In this document: positions 35,079-43,659 of the stretch, piece by piece
Layout: each line of letters starts with the position of its first letter
Position numbering within the stretch: the first letter of the stretch is position 1
DNA from: Streptomyces platensis
Lineage (GTDB): Bacteria > Actinomycetota > Actinomycetes > Streptomycetales > Streptomycetaceae
DNA: 64,000 bases
Direction of reading: 5' to 3'
Assembly (NCBI RefSeq): GCF_008704855.1
Contig: NZ_CP023691.1
Coordinates: 7,068,001 to 7,132,000, forward strand
Notes under the pieces: model-generated
The model's input: only the letters and a program-made list of their open reading frames with translations
Databases searched by the model: none
Told to the model about the DNA's origin: nothing
Position numbers and translations under genes: made by a program

Positions 35079-36167
35079 ATGACATCCAGAAAGCGCAAGA
35101 CGTCGGCCACCAGTACAGATCCTCCCACTCTGGGGGAGGTCGTCCTGGGGGTGGACACGCACGGCGAGGTCCATGTCGCCGCAGTGCTCTGCCCACTGGG
35201 CAAGATCCTGGGCACGAAGTCCTTTCCGGCCACGGCGGTCGGGTACCGGCGGCTGCTCGCCTGGGCCGGCAAGTTGGGGACGGTGCGCCGGGCCGGCGTG
35301 GAGGGCACCGGCACCTTCGGAGCGGGCCTGTCCCGCTACCTGCTGGCGCAGGACGTCGAGGTGTACGAAGTGAACCGGCCCGACCGCACGGCCCGCCGTC
35401 TGCGCGGGAAGTCCGACCCGCTCGACGCGCAGGCCGCTGCGCGGGCCGTGCTCAGCGGTCGCGCCACGGCGCGGGCCAAGACCGGCGACGGTCCGGTGCA
35501 GAGCGCCCGGATGTTCAAACTCGCCAAGGACTCCGCGGTCAAGGCCCGCACCCAGGCGATCAACCAGCTCAAGGCCGTCTTGGTCGTCGCCGACCCGGCC
35601 CTGCGGGAACGACTGTCGGGCCTGGGCAACCGCGAGCTGTTCCGCACCTGCGCACGCCTCAGCCCGAGCGACGGGGACACCGTGCCCCAAGCCACCCGCA
35701 TCACACTGAGCCTGCTCGCCCAGCGCATCGAGCACCACACCCGGCAGATCGATGAGCTGAATCAGCGCCTGACCCGGCTCGTCGAACGCCACGCCCCGCA
35801 GCTGCTCACACCGGTGGGTATTGGCCCGGACAGCGCCGTCACCCTCCTGATCACGATGGGAGACAATCCCGAGCGGCTGAGCACCGAGGCGTCCTTCGCC
35901 GCCCTGTGCGGAGTAAGCCCCATCGAATACTCTTCGGGCCGCCGGAGCTCGCGCCGGCTCAACCACGGTGGCGACCGACAGGCGAATGCCGCCCTGCACC
36001 GCATCGTGTTCACCCGGCTGCGCTTCGACCCCCGCACCCAGGGGTACTACGAACGCCGCACCCGGGAGGGCAAGACCCGTCGTGAGATCATCCGTTGCCT
36101 CGAGCGATATGCCGCCCGCGAGGTCTTCAACCTGGTCAGACCGGCATCCACCGGCCTCCTGTCATAG
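35079..36167 (+). CDS. IS110 family transposase
   Basis: 362 residues from the ATG at 35079 with GGAGG 9 bases upstream. The N-terminal DEDD (RuvC-like) domain shows GEVVLGVDTHGEVHVAAVLC, then GVEGTGTFGAGLSRYLLAQD and KSDPLDAQAAARAVLSG. The C-terminal Transposase_20 domain shows VGIGPDSAVTLLITMGDNPE, then FAALCGVSPIEYSSGRRSS and NHGGDRQANAALHRI, with the conserved serine region. The gene appears intact and is the likely source of the nearly identical fragment at 20160. Its product is a site-specific recombinase acting as a transposase. Confidence 0.93.
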   Translation: MTSRKRKTSATSTDPPTLGEVVLGVDTHGEVHVAAVLCPLGKILGTKSFPATAVGYRRLLAWAGKLGTVRRAGVEGTGTFGAGLSRYLLAQDVEVYEVNRPDRTARRLRGKSDPLDAQAAARAVLSGRATARAKTGDGPVQSARMFKLAKDSAVKARTQAINQLKAVLVVADPALRERLSGLGNRELFRTCARLSPSDGDTVPQATRITLSLLAQRIEHHTRQIDELNQRLTRLVERHAPQLLTPVGIGPDSAVTLLITMGDNPERLSTEASFAALCGVSPIEYSSGRRSSRRLNHGGDRQANAALHRIVFTRLRFDPRTQGYYERRTREGKTRREIIRCLERYAAREVFNLVRPASTGLLS

Positions 36168-36203
36168 GGGCGTCTGTGAGATCTGAGAGCGCGTAGGGGG
36201 TAA

Positions 36204-36350
36204 GTGAGACATCTGCACACCCTGCAAGGCCGCTTTGATGGGCCGGTAGACGCCCCGGTCCTGATCACGAGCAAGGCACCGGCGTCCGGCCCGGCGGATC
36301 ATGGTGAGCTACGACGAGCCGGGTCATCCGGTTGTCCAGGTCGTCTAGGC
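36204..36350 (+). pseudogene. Debris of a pca-type gene beside the IS110 element
   Basis: A frame starting at 36204 begins LHTLQGRFDGPVDAPVLI, which parallels the start of PcaL just downstream (LQHRIDGPDDAPVLVLG), then loses similarity. A second scrap reads VSYDEPGHPVVQVV with a stop near 36349. These look like remains of another beta-ketoadipate gene left after rearrangement at the IS110 right edge. Confidence 0.35.
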
Positions 36351-36465
36351 GGTAGAGGTCCTGACCTGCGCAAACTCCGCTTCGGGCGTGGTTGGCGGGC
36401 GCACTCCGGCGGCTCTTCCTGACCCGGGCGTCAGGACGGCGTCAGAGGCCCGGTAGCGTGGCCGG

Positions 36466-37749
36466 GTGAGTGAGAAGACCCTGCAACACCGGATTGATGG
36501 CCCCGACGACGCCCCCGTACTCGTCCTCGGCGCCGCGCTGGGTACCACATGGCACATGTGGGACCGGCAGATCCCCGAGCTGACCCGCCACTGGCGGGTC
36601 ATCCGCTTCGACCTGCCCGGGCATGGCGGTTCGCCCGCGCATGCGGCGGCCTCCATCGCCGAGCTGGCCGACCGGCTGATCGCCACCCTCGACGCCCTGG
36701 GGGTGGACCGCTTCGGTTACGCCGGGTGCAACATCGGCGGAGCCATCGGCACCCAGCTGGCGCTCACCCGCCCGCACCAGGTCACCTCGCTGGCGCTGGT
36801 GTCCACCTCGTCGCGCTACGGCACCGCCGACGCCTGGCGCCAGCGCGGTGTGGTCATCCGTACGAACGGGCTCGACCCGATCGCCCGCACCGCGCCCGAG
36901 CACTGGTTCACCCAGGGCTTCGCCGGTGCCCAGCCCGCGATCGTCGAATGGGCCGTCCAGATGGTGCGGACCACCGATCCCGGCTGCTACATCGCCGCCT
37001 GCGAGGCGCTGGCCTCCTACGACGTACGGTCCTCGCTCGGCCGGGTCGGGGTGCCCACGCTCGTCGTCGTCGGTTCCGAGGACCAGGTCACGCCGACCAC
37101 CGACGCCCGCAGCCTGGTCGCCGGGATTCCTGATGCGAGCCTGGCGCTGGTGCCGGGCACGTCGCACCTGGTGCCCGTGGAGCAGCCCGCGGCCGTCACC
37201 GAACTCCTCATCCGGCACTTCAGCACCGCCTGGCACGACAAGCCGGGCCCCGGCGGCCAGACCGCTCTCGGTGCCGCCGCCCCCAAGCCGCAGCTCGCGC
37301 CCCCGCCGCCCCCGCAGGCGCCGCCCGCCGCCATAGAGTCCGGCCTCGCTCAGCCGGAGCAGGTCCGCGGGGCCACCTACGAGGCGGGCATCAAGGTCCG
37401 CCGCGAGGTGCTCGGCGACGCCCATGTCGACCGGGTCGAGGCCAACGCCGATGACTTCACCGGCGACTTCCACGACTTCATCACCCGCTACGCCTGGGGC
37501 GAGACCTGGACCCGGCCGGGCCTGGACCGCCGCACCCGCAGCATCATCACGCTCACCGCGCTGGTCGCCCGCGGCCACCACGACGAACTGGTCCTGCACG
37601 TCCGGGCGGCCCTGCGCAACGGCCTCACTCCCACGGAGATCAAGGAAGTACTGCTGCACACCGCCATCTACTGCGGTGTCCCGGCCGCCAACTCCGCGTT
37701 CGCCGTCGCCCAGCGGGTGATCCGGGAGGAGACCACGCCGGAGGCGTGA
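36466..37749 (+). CDS. pcaL: Fused 3-oxoadipate enol-lactonase / 4-carboxymuconolactone decarboxylase
   Basis: 427 residues from a GTG at 36466. Residues 1-255 form an alpha/beta-hydrolase (PcaD-like; oxyanion region VLGAALGTTWHMW, acid SEDQVT, His in PGTSHLVPVEQP). Residues about 300-427 are a carboxymuconolactone decarboxylase (RREVLGDAHVDRV, then YAWGETWTRPGLDRRTRSII and VLLHTAIYCGVPAANSAF), with a Pro/Ala-rich linker. The fusion is characteristic of Streptomyces PcaL in protocatechuate breakdown. The nucleophile elbow, expected G-x-S-x-G-G, reads YAGCNIGGAIG, with Asn (AAC) in place of Ser. The decarboxylase half looks normal. Confidence 0.9.
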   Translation: MSEKTLQHRIDGPDDAPVLVLGAALGTTWHMWDRQIPELTRHWRVIRFDLPGHGGSPAHAAASIAELADRLIATLDALGVDRFGYAGCNIGGAIGTQLALTRPHQVTSLALVSTSSRYGTADAWRQRGVVIRTNGLDPIARTAPEHWFTQGFAGAQPAIVEWAVQMVRTTDPGCYIAACEALASYDVRSSLGRVGVPTLVVVGSEDQVTPTTDARSLVAGIPDASLALVPGTSHLVPVEQPAAVTELLIRHFSTAWHDKPGPGGQTALGAAAPKPQLAPPPPPQAPPAAIESGLAQPEQVRGATYEAGIKVRREVLGDAHVDRVEANADDFTGDFHDFITRYAWGETWTRPGLDRRTRSIITLTALVARGHHDELVLHVRAALRNGLTPTEIKEVLLHTAIYCGVPAANSAFAVAQRVIREETTPEA

Positions 37750-37769
37750 GGGCGGGGCAAGATGGCCCC

Positions 37770-38411
37770 ATGGAACTCACGAAGAAGACGCACGCCTGTG
37801 TCCGGCTGGAGAAGGACGGGCGGGCCCTCGTCATCGACCCCGGTGTCTTCAGCGAAGCGGACGCGGCCGTCGGTGCGGACGCGATCCTCGTCACCCATGA
37901 GCACATGGACCACTTCAACGAGGAGCGGCTGCGGGCGGGCATGGAGGCCAACCCGGCGGCCGAGATCTGGACACCGGCCAGCGTCGCCGAGCAGCTGTCG
38001 GCCGCGTTCCCCGGCCGGGTGCACACGGTCGGCGAGGGGGACACCTTCACCGCCGCCGGGTTCGAGGTGGAGGTGCACGGCCAGCTGCACGCCGTCATCC
38101 ACCCCGACATCCCGCGCGTCACCAATGTCGGCTTCCTCATCGACGGCGGCGCGGTCTTCCACCCGGGCGACGCCCTCACCGTCCCGGAGGGCCGTACGGT
38201 CGACACCCTCCTGCTGCCCGTGCACGCCCCCTGGAACAAGGTCGCCGAGGTGATTGATTACGTCCGGGAGGTCGCGCCGGGACGGGCCATCGATATTCAC
38301 GACAGCCTGCTCCAGGACCATGCCCGGCCGATTTACGACTCCATGATCGACAAGCTGGGCGGCACCGATCACGGCCGGCTCGCGCCCGGCACCGGCACCT
38401 CACTCGGCTGA
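37770..38411 (+). CDS. Metallo-beta-lactamase-fold hydrolase (UlaG-like)
   Basis: 213 residues from the ATG at 37770, 20 bp behind pcaL. The Zn-binding motif THEHMDH is at residues about 46-52 and the further metal ligand is in AVFHPGDALTVPEG; the N-terminus (ELTKKTHACVRLEKDGRALV) is typical of small Lactamase_B_3 proteins that act on sugar phosphates or lactones. The close spacing suggests cotranscription with pcaL, but the enzyme is not a known pca component. Confidence 0.88.
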   Translation: MELTKKTHACVRLEKDGRALVIDPGVFSEADAAVGADAILVTHEHMDHFNEERLRAGMEANPAAEIWTPASVAEQLSAAFPGRVHTVGEGDTFTAAGFEVEVHGQLHAVIHPDIPRVTNVGFLIDGGAVFHPGDALTVPEGRTVDTLLLPVHAPWNKVAEVIDYVREVAPGRAIDIHDSLLQDHARPIYDSMIDKLGGTDHGRLAPGTGTSLG

Positions 38412-38449
38412 CGGCCGGACTGTCAGACCCTCGCTGTAGGTTTACAGAC

Positions 38450-39235
38450 ATGCGCATCGCGACCTGGAACGTCAATTCGATCACCGCCCGCCTCCCGAGG
38501 CTGCTGGCCTGGCTGGAGAGCTCCGGCACGGACGTGCTGTGCCTCCAGGAGACCAAGTGCACCGCCGAGCAGTTCCCGCACGACGAGCTGCGCGAGCTCG
38601 GCTATGAGGCCGCGGTCAACGCCAACGGCCGGTGGAACGGTGTCGCCCTGCTGTCCAAGGTGGGGCTCGAAGACGTGGTCATGGGCCTCCCCGGCGGCCC
38701 GGACTACGACGGGGTGCAGGAGCCGCGGGCCGTCTCGGCGACCTGCGGCCCGGCCCGGGTGTGGTCGGTGTACGTCCCCAATGGCCGCGAGGTCGGTCAT
38801 GCGCATTACGCCTACAAGCTCGGCTGGTTCGAGGCGCTGAAGACCGCGGTCGCCGAGGACGCGGCGGGCGCCCGCCCGTTCGCCGTCCTCGGCGACTACA
38901 ACGTCGCACCGACGGATGAGGACGTCTGGGATCCGGCCGTGTTCGTGGACTCCACCCATGTCACGCCCGCCGAGCGCGCCGCCCTGACGGCGCTGCGCGA
39001 GGCGGGCCTGTCGGACGTCGTCCCGCGGCCGCTCAAGTACGACCGTCCGTACACCTACTGGGACTACCGCCAGCTCGCCTTCCCCAAGAACCGCGGGATG
39101 CGCATCGACCTGGTCTACGGCAACGCGCCGTTCGCCAAGGCCGTCTCGGACGCCTATGTGGACCGCGAGGAGCGCAAGGGCAAGGGCGCCTCGGACCATG
39201 CTCCGGTCGTCGTGGATCTCGACGTCCAGGGCTGA
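38450..39235 (+). CDS. xthA: Exodeoxyribonuclease III (AP endonuclease)
   Basis: 261 residues from the ATG at 38450. The exonuclease III fold is complete: MRIATWNVNSITARLPRLLA, metal-binding Glu in VLCLQETKCT, catalytic VYVPNGREVG, FAVLGDYNVAPTDEDVWDP (Asp and Asn), RIDLVYG and GASDHAPVVVDL (Asp-His pair). It repairs abasic sites and trims 3' ends. No ribosome site precedes the start. TAGGTT, a -10-like box, lies a few bases upstream, so the mRNA may be leaderless. A 15-bp-stem terminator follows. Confidence 0.93.
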   Translation: MRIATWNVNSITARLPRLLAWLESSGTDVLCLQETKCTAEQFPHDELRELGYEAAVNANGRWNGVALLSKVGLEDVVMGLPGGPDYDGVQEPRAVSATCGPARVWSVYVPNGREVGHAHYAYKLGWFEALKTAVAEDAAGARPFAVLGDYNVAPTDEDVWDPAVFVDSTHVTPAERAALTALREAGLSDVVPRPLKYDRPYTYWDYRQLAFPKNRGMRIDLVYGNAPFAKAVSDAYVDREERKGKGASDHAPVVVDLDVQG

Positions 39236-39242
39236 GCCGAAG

Positions 39243-39276
39243 GGCAGGCCCCGGGGGAGCGCCCCCGGGGCCTGCC
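39243..39276. terminator. Bidirectional hairpin terminator
   Basis: GGCAGGCCCCGGGGG, a loop of AGCG, and the perfect complement form a 15-bp stem 7 bases after the xthA stop. The SGNH hydrolase gene ends at 39308 from the opposite direction, so both genes can use it. Confidence 0.8.
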
Positions 39277-39307
39277 GCCCGCCGTCCGTGCGACGGGCAC
39301 CGCCGCG

Positions 39308-41122
39308 TCAGCGCCGCCCCGGCAGCAGCTTCCGGAGGTCCACGGATTCACCCAGCGCCTTCAGTCCCGCGTCGCCGGGGTGGAGATGGTCGCCGCTGTC
39401 GTAGGCGGGCAGCATCCGCTGGGGCCGCTGCGGATCGCGGACCACGGCGTCGAAGTCCAGGGTCGCGTCGAAGACGGTGCCGGCGTCGGCGCGGAGGAAG
39501 GCGTTGACGGCCTGACGGCGGGCCTCCACGGCCGGGGTGCAGTCGGGGTAGCCCTCACAGGGCGCGATGGTCGCCGCCACGACCCGCAGCCCCCGCTCGT
39601 GGGCCCGTCGCGCTAGGGCCCGCAGACCGGCGATGACCTCGTCCGATGACGTCCCCCAGCGCACATCATTGATGCCCTCGAAGATCACCACGGTCCGTGC
39701 CGAGGGCTGTGCCAGCACATCCCGCTCCAGCCGGTGCTGGGCGCTGACCCCGCCGGTGTCGGTGCTGACCCCGTCGCCCGGATAGCGGTCGGTGACGATG
39801 CGGTTCGCCGAGATGCCGTGGTTGAGCACGCCGTAGCGCGGCAGTGTGTGCTGCGCCTGGAAGCGGCGGGCGAGGACGTCGGGCCAGCGCCGGTTGGTGC
39901 CGCTCGTGGACTTCACCCCGTCGGTGATCGAATCGCCCAGCGCCACGATCGAACCGGGACCGCCCTCGACGTCGACCCCCGTCAGGAACGGCCAGACGGT
40001 CATCGTCTCCGGGAAGGCCGTGCCCCCGGCGTCCGCGGTGCGGTCCCCGCTGTCCGCCGCGCTCAGATACGACAACTGGGCCGCTTCCTGGTGCACCGGC
40101 GCCGCGGTCACCGTCCCCGGCAGATGGATGCTCACCAGCAGATCGGCGCCGGCCGGCACGGTGAAGTCCACGGGATCGCTGAACGCCTCGGCCCCGGCCG
40201 CGATGCGCGTCCCGGTCTGCCGCCCGAAGGTCAGCGGTGTCGGCCCGCGGTCCGCCGCCGCCCCCGCGCCGCGTACCGCGATGCTGGCCGCCCCGATGTC
40301 CACCGGGGTGCCCGCGAAGGTGTTGGCGAGCCGTATGCGTGCCCGGGGCCCGCCCGCGCCGCTGTGCACGACCAGCCGCAGCGTACGGTCCGTCCAGGGC
40401 CCGACCGCCCGGTAGCCCGCGGTGCTCGCCGCCCAACTCCCGGTGCGGCGGCCGGTGTCGCGTACCGACACCGCGAACACATGGAGCGCGCCCGCCGCCC
40501 CGTCCGTCGTGGGCAGCACCACCGAGGCCACCTCCCGCCCGGCCCGCAGCGGTACGGTCACCGCGTACAGCCGGGCCGGTCCGGCCGACTGCCCGTCCGG
40601 AGCGTTGAGATGCGGCAGCGCGACCGCCTTGGTGCTCAGCGGCCCCGACCGCCAGTCGGGCGCGGTGAGTTCATAGCTGCTGCGGGAGCCGTCCCGGTAG
40701 TGCACGGTCCCGGTACCGGCGGCCGTGCCGCCCGTCCCGGCGACCAGGAAGGTGAGCGCCTCGCCCCGGCCGCGGACCGCCACCGCCTGGCCGTCGGCCA
40801 CCACGTTGTCCGGCGCGCCGGGAGCCGTCCGCGGCAGGCCGAGCCGCGTCCCGTCGAGGGTCAGAGCGCTCCCCGGCGACCAGCCGGCCGCCGCCAGGTC
40901 CTGGGCGGACAGTGAACGGCCCGCACCGTCGAAGTCGGCCGCGCCGGGGGCGGAGTTGTCGCTGACCGCCCGGTTGTCGAAGTGCCCGGCCAAGGGCAGA
41001 GGGCGGGGCGAGGGCCGGGCCGGGCCGGCCGGTGCGGCGGTGGCCGTGCCGAGGCCGGTGGCCGGCAGTGCGGCCGCGGTGAGCAGCAGTGTCAGGGCGG
41101 TGCCCCATCGTCGTACACGCAT
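39308..41122 (-). CDS. Secreted SGNH/GDSL esterase with N-terminal accessory domain
   Basis: 604 residues from the ATG at 41122. A signal peptide (TALTLLLTAAALPATGLG) leads to a beta-rich region, residues about 45-370, that looks like a carbohydrate- or surface-binding module (GHFDNRAVSDNSAPGAADFD). The C-terminal about 220 residues are an SGNH hydrolase: block I SIVALGDSITDG, block II NHGISANRIV, block III EGINDVRWG and block V SGDHLHPGDAGLKAL (Asp/His). Relatives deacetylate or de-esterify polysaccharides or lipids outside the cell. No transmembrane segment is seen beyond the signal. Confidence 0.88.
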   Translation of the reverse strand: MRVRRWGTALTLLLTAAALPATGLGTATAAPAGPARPSPRPLPLAGHFDNRAVSDNSAPGAADFDGAGRSLSAQDLAAAGWSPGSALTLDGTRLGLPRTAPGAPDNVVADGQAVAVRGRGEALTFLVAGTGGTAAGTGTVHYRDGSRSSYELTAPDWRSGPLSTKAVALPHLNAPDGQSAGPARLYAVTVPLRAGREVASVVLPTTDGAAGALHVFAVSVRDTGRRTGSWAASTAGYRAVGPWTDRTLRLVVHSGAGGPRARIRLANTFAGTPVDIGAASIAVRGAGAAADRGPTPLTFGRQTGTRIAAGAEAFSDPVDFTVPAGADLLVSIHLPGTVTAAPVHQEAAQLSYLSAADSGDRTADAGGTAFPETMTVWPFLTGVDVEGGPGSIVALGDSITDGVKSTSGTNRRWPDVLARRFQAQHTLPRYGVLNHGISANRIVTDRYPGDGVSTDTGGVSAQHRLERDVLAQPSARTVVIFEGINDVRWGTSSDEVIAGLRALARRAHERGLRVVAATIAPCEGYPDCTPAVEARRQAVNAFLRADAGTVFDATLDFDAVVRDPQRPQRMLPAYDSGDHLHPGDAGLKALGESVDLRKLLPGRR

Positions 41123-41337
41123 CGGTCCGTATCCCTCCGGGTGGCGCCAACGGGCGGGTGGTGCGCTGCGATCCAGGCCGGTCCCGCGAGGGGCAGGGGC
41201 TCCTGCGGATCCAGCAGATCCGATCCGAGCGCCATGAAGGTAGGGAGACGGAGGGGGAGCGTCAAGGTGACGAACGGGGCACGATGGCGCCGCGCGCCTG
41301 TGGCCCCGTCCGTGGGTCGGGTGGGACCCTGCACACC

Positions 41338-41778
41338 ATGAACATGTCTTTTCTGGACAAGTGGCGCAAGCGTCAGCAGGCGCACCGGTCCGTACCGCTC
41401 GCGGAGTCGGTGCGGGCCGATCCCGAGAGCGTCGTCGAGCTGCTGTCCGAGTGCGAACTGCTGCGGGCCCAGGCCGCCACGGCGGGGGTGGAACTGGACG
41501 ACTCCGTACGCTCGTTGGAGCTGCTGGATCAGCTCCAGCCCGTATGGCGGGACGATCCCGAGGTGCTGCCCTGGCTCGGCAACGACGCCGGCCTCTACCT
41601 CGGCACGGTGCTGGTCCGCACGGTGCGCGGCGCGGTGTGGCACGTCTGGCCGGACGGGCAGCCGGTGGTCCGGCTGGCGTCCGGGCGGGAAATCGATGTG
41701 GTGACGGCGGGCCATGAATGGGCCGACACCGGCGCGCCCGAACTGTCCCAGGTCTACGCCGAGGTCTCGGAGAGCTGA
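41338..41778 (+). CDS. Conserved actinobacterial hypothetical protein (DUF6278-like)
   Basis: 146 residues from the ATG at 41338, or 144 from the ATG at 41344. The sequence is compact and soluble: SFLDKWRKRQQAHRSVPLAE, then SVRSLELLDQLQPVWRDDPE and LGNDAGLYLGTVLVRTVRGA, ending REIDVVTAGHEWADTGAPEL. It resembles the Streptomyces DUF6278 family of small proteins with a chaperone-adaptor-like fold. No catalytic motif is visible. It stands alone between the esterase and the glu operon. Confidence 0.7.
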   Translation: MNMSFLDKWRKRQQAHRSVPLAESVRADPESVVELLSECELLRAQAATAGVELDDSVRSLELLDQLQPVWRDDPEVLPWLGNDAGLYLGTVLVRTVRGAVWHVWPDGQPVVRLASGREIDVVTAGHEWADTGAPELSQVYAEVSES

Positions 41779-41952
41779 GACCGACGCCAGGAGACCGGAC
41801 GGCACCCGTTGCGCGTCCGCGGGACGTTCATCGGTAACCCTGATTTATCCGCCCATCTCCGCGCATACGTGCGTGTCAGCGGAGAAGTGCCCCATAAGCC
41901 CCGGTAGGTTGCGGGCTCTCCGCTGTACGGATGAGAGTGGGCAGGTCTGCAT

Positions 41953-42696
41953 ATGGCCGGTGATGCGCTGATTGAACTGCGCGGGGTCAACAAGCACTAC
42001 GGAAAACTCCATGTCCTGCGGGATATCGACCTCACCGTCGGCCGCGGGGAGGTGGTCGTGGTCATCGGGCCCTCCGGATCCGGGAAGTCCACGCTGTGCC
42101 GGGCCATCAACCGCCTGGAGACCGTCGAGTCGGGCAGCATCAAGCTGGACGGCAGACCACTGCCCGAAGAGGGCCGGGCGCTGGCCCAGTTGCGTGCCGA
42201 AGTCGGCATGGTCTTCCAGTCCTTCAACCTCTTCGCCCACAAGACCGTGCTGGCCAACGTGATGCTGGCGCCGGTCAAGGTCCGGAAGCAGAAGAAGGAC
42301 GAGGCCGCCCGGCACGCCCGCGAACTCCTGGACCGGGTCGGGCTCGCCTCCCAGGCCGACAAATATCCCGCTCAGCTCTCCGGCGGCCAGCAGCAGCGCG
42401 TCGCCATCGCCCGCGCCCTCGCCATGGACCCCAAGGCGCTGCTCTTCGACGAGCCGACCTCCGCCCTCGACCCGGAGATGATCAACGAGGTGCTGGAAGT
42501 CATGCGCCGCCTCGCCCGGGACGGTATGACGATGGTCGTGGTCACCCATGAGATGGGCTTCGCCCGCTCCGCCGCGAACCGTGTGGTGTTCATGGACGAC
42601 GGCCGCATCGTCGAGGACCGCACCCCCGAGGAATTCTTCACCGCGCCGCGCAGCGAACGGGCGAAGGACTTCCTCTCCAAGATCCTCAAGCACTGA
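41953..42696 (+). CDS. gluA: Glutamate-type ABC transporter ATPase
   Basis: 247 residues from the ATG at 41953. Complete polar-amino-acid ABC ATPase: Walker A GPSGSGKSTLCRAINRLE, Q-loop FQSFNLFAHKTVLANV, signature LSGGQQQRVAIARALAMDP, Walker B LLFDEPTSALDPE and H-loop VVTHEMGFARSAA. It is the first gene of a four-gene operon with a binding protein and two permeases in the order of Corynebacterium/Streptomyces gluABCD. It powers uptake of glutamate or a related amino acid. Confidence 0.93.
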   Translation: MAGDALIELRGVNKHYGKLHVLRDIDLTVGRGEVVVVIGPSGSGKSTLCRAINRLETVESGSIKLDGRPLPEEGRALAQLRAEVGMVFQSFNLFAHKTVLANVMLAPVKVRKQKKDEAARHARELLDRVGLASQADKYPAQLSGGQQQRVAIARALAMDPKALLFDEPTSALDPEMINEVLEVMRRLARDGMTMVVVTHEMGFARSAANRVVFMDDGRIVEDRTPEEFFTAPRSERAKDFLSKILKH

Positions 42697-42710
42697 ACGG
42701 GGGCGCCGCG

Positions 42711-43640
42711 ATGCCGCACACTCACTCCTCGCCCCTGCGCCGCGCCCTCGTGGCGCTCGCGCTCGCCGTGCTCACGCTGGCCCTCGCGGGCTGCGGCCGG
42801 GCCGGCAGCCCGCCGGTCAAGGGCCCCACGGGCAGCGAGCTGCCCCACTACCCGGTCGCCAGGAACTTCTCCCTGCCCGAGTCCCCGACCTGGATGAAGG
42901 CCAAGCGCCGCGGCCATCTCGTCATCGGCGTCAAGGAGGACCAGCCCTACCTCGGCGAGCGGGACCCGGCCTCCGGCCGCTATGCCGGCTTCGACATCGA
43001 GATCGCCAGGATGATGTCCGCGGCCCTCGGCTTCCCGCCGCACACCATCGAGTTCAAGACGATTGCCTCCGCCAACCGCGAGACCGCCCTCCAGAACGGC
43101 CAGATCGACCTCTACGTCGGTACGTACACCATCAACGACAAGCGCAAGAAGCTGGTGGGTTTCGCCGGCCCCTACTACATGGCCGGCCAGGCGCTGCTGG
43201 TGCGCGCCGACGAGAAGGACATCAGGGGACCGCAGGACCTGGCCGGCAAGCGGGTCTGCTCGGCGGCCGGCTCGACCCCGTACCAGCGCATCCAGGCCGA
43301 GTACCCCAAGGCGATCCTGGTCGCCTACGACACCTACTCGGTGTGCGTCGACAACCTGCTCACCTACCAGGTCGACGCGGTCACCACCGACGACGCGATC
43401 CTGCTGGGCTACGCCGCCAAGGTGCCCGACGAGCTGAGGGTGGTCGGCAAGCCGTTCTCCGAGGAGCCGTACGGCATCGGCGTCCCCCGCGGCGACAACG
43501 CGCTGCGGTTCGCGCTGGACGACGCCCTCGCCGCGGCCGAGAAGAACGGCCTCTGGCGCAAGGCGTACGACGCGACCCTCGGCCTGTCCGGAGTGCCCGC
43601 GCCCAAGCCGCCCCCGATCGACCGCTACCCGGCGACCTGA
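42711..43640 (+). CDS. gluB: Glutamate-binding lipoprotein of the ABC importer
   Basis: 309 residues from the ATG at 42711, 14 bp behind gluA. A lipoprotein signal (ALALAVLTLALAGCGRAG) with the lipobox Cys near residue 28 is followed by an SBP_bac_3 domain: RRGHLVIGVKEDQPYLGERD, then RYAGFDIEIARMMSAALGFP and DLYVGTYTINDKRKKLVGFA. It captures the amino acid outside the membrane and delivers it to GluC/GluD. Confidence 0.92.
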   Translation: MPHTHSSPLRRALVALALAVLTLALAGCGRAGSPPVKGPTGSELPHYPVARNFSLPESPTWMKAKRRGHLVIGVKEDQPYLGERDPASGRYAGFDIEIARMMSAALGFPPHTIEFKTIASANRETALQNGQIDLYVGTYTINDKRKKLVGFAGPYYMAGQALLVRADEKDIRGPQDLAGKRVCSAAGSTPYQRIQAEYPKAILVAYDTYSVCVDNLLTYQVDAVTTDDAILLGYAAKVPDELRVVGKPFSEEPYGIGVPRGDNALRFALDDALAAAEKNGLWRKAYDATLGLSGVPAPKPPPIDRYPAT

Positions 43641-43659
43641 GCCGGCAAGGAACGGACCG

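Larger units (their letters stand above)
34979..36171 (+). mobile_element. Complete IS110-type insertion sequence
   Basis: ATAGGGGC occurs at 34979-34986 and again at 36164-36171, enclosing 1.2 kb with a single full transposase gene. The right copy overlaps the stop codon of the transposase. The same motif borders the truncated copies elsewhere in the window. IS110 elements lack terminal inverted repeats and use a RuvC-like DEDD domain with a serine-containing C-terminal domain, guided in known cases by a bridge RNA. Confidence 0.7.
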
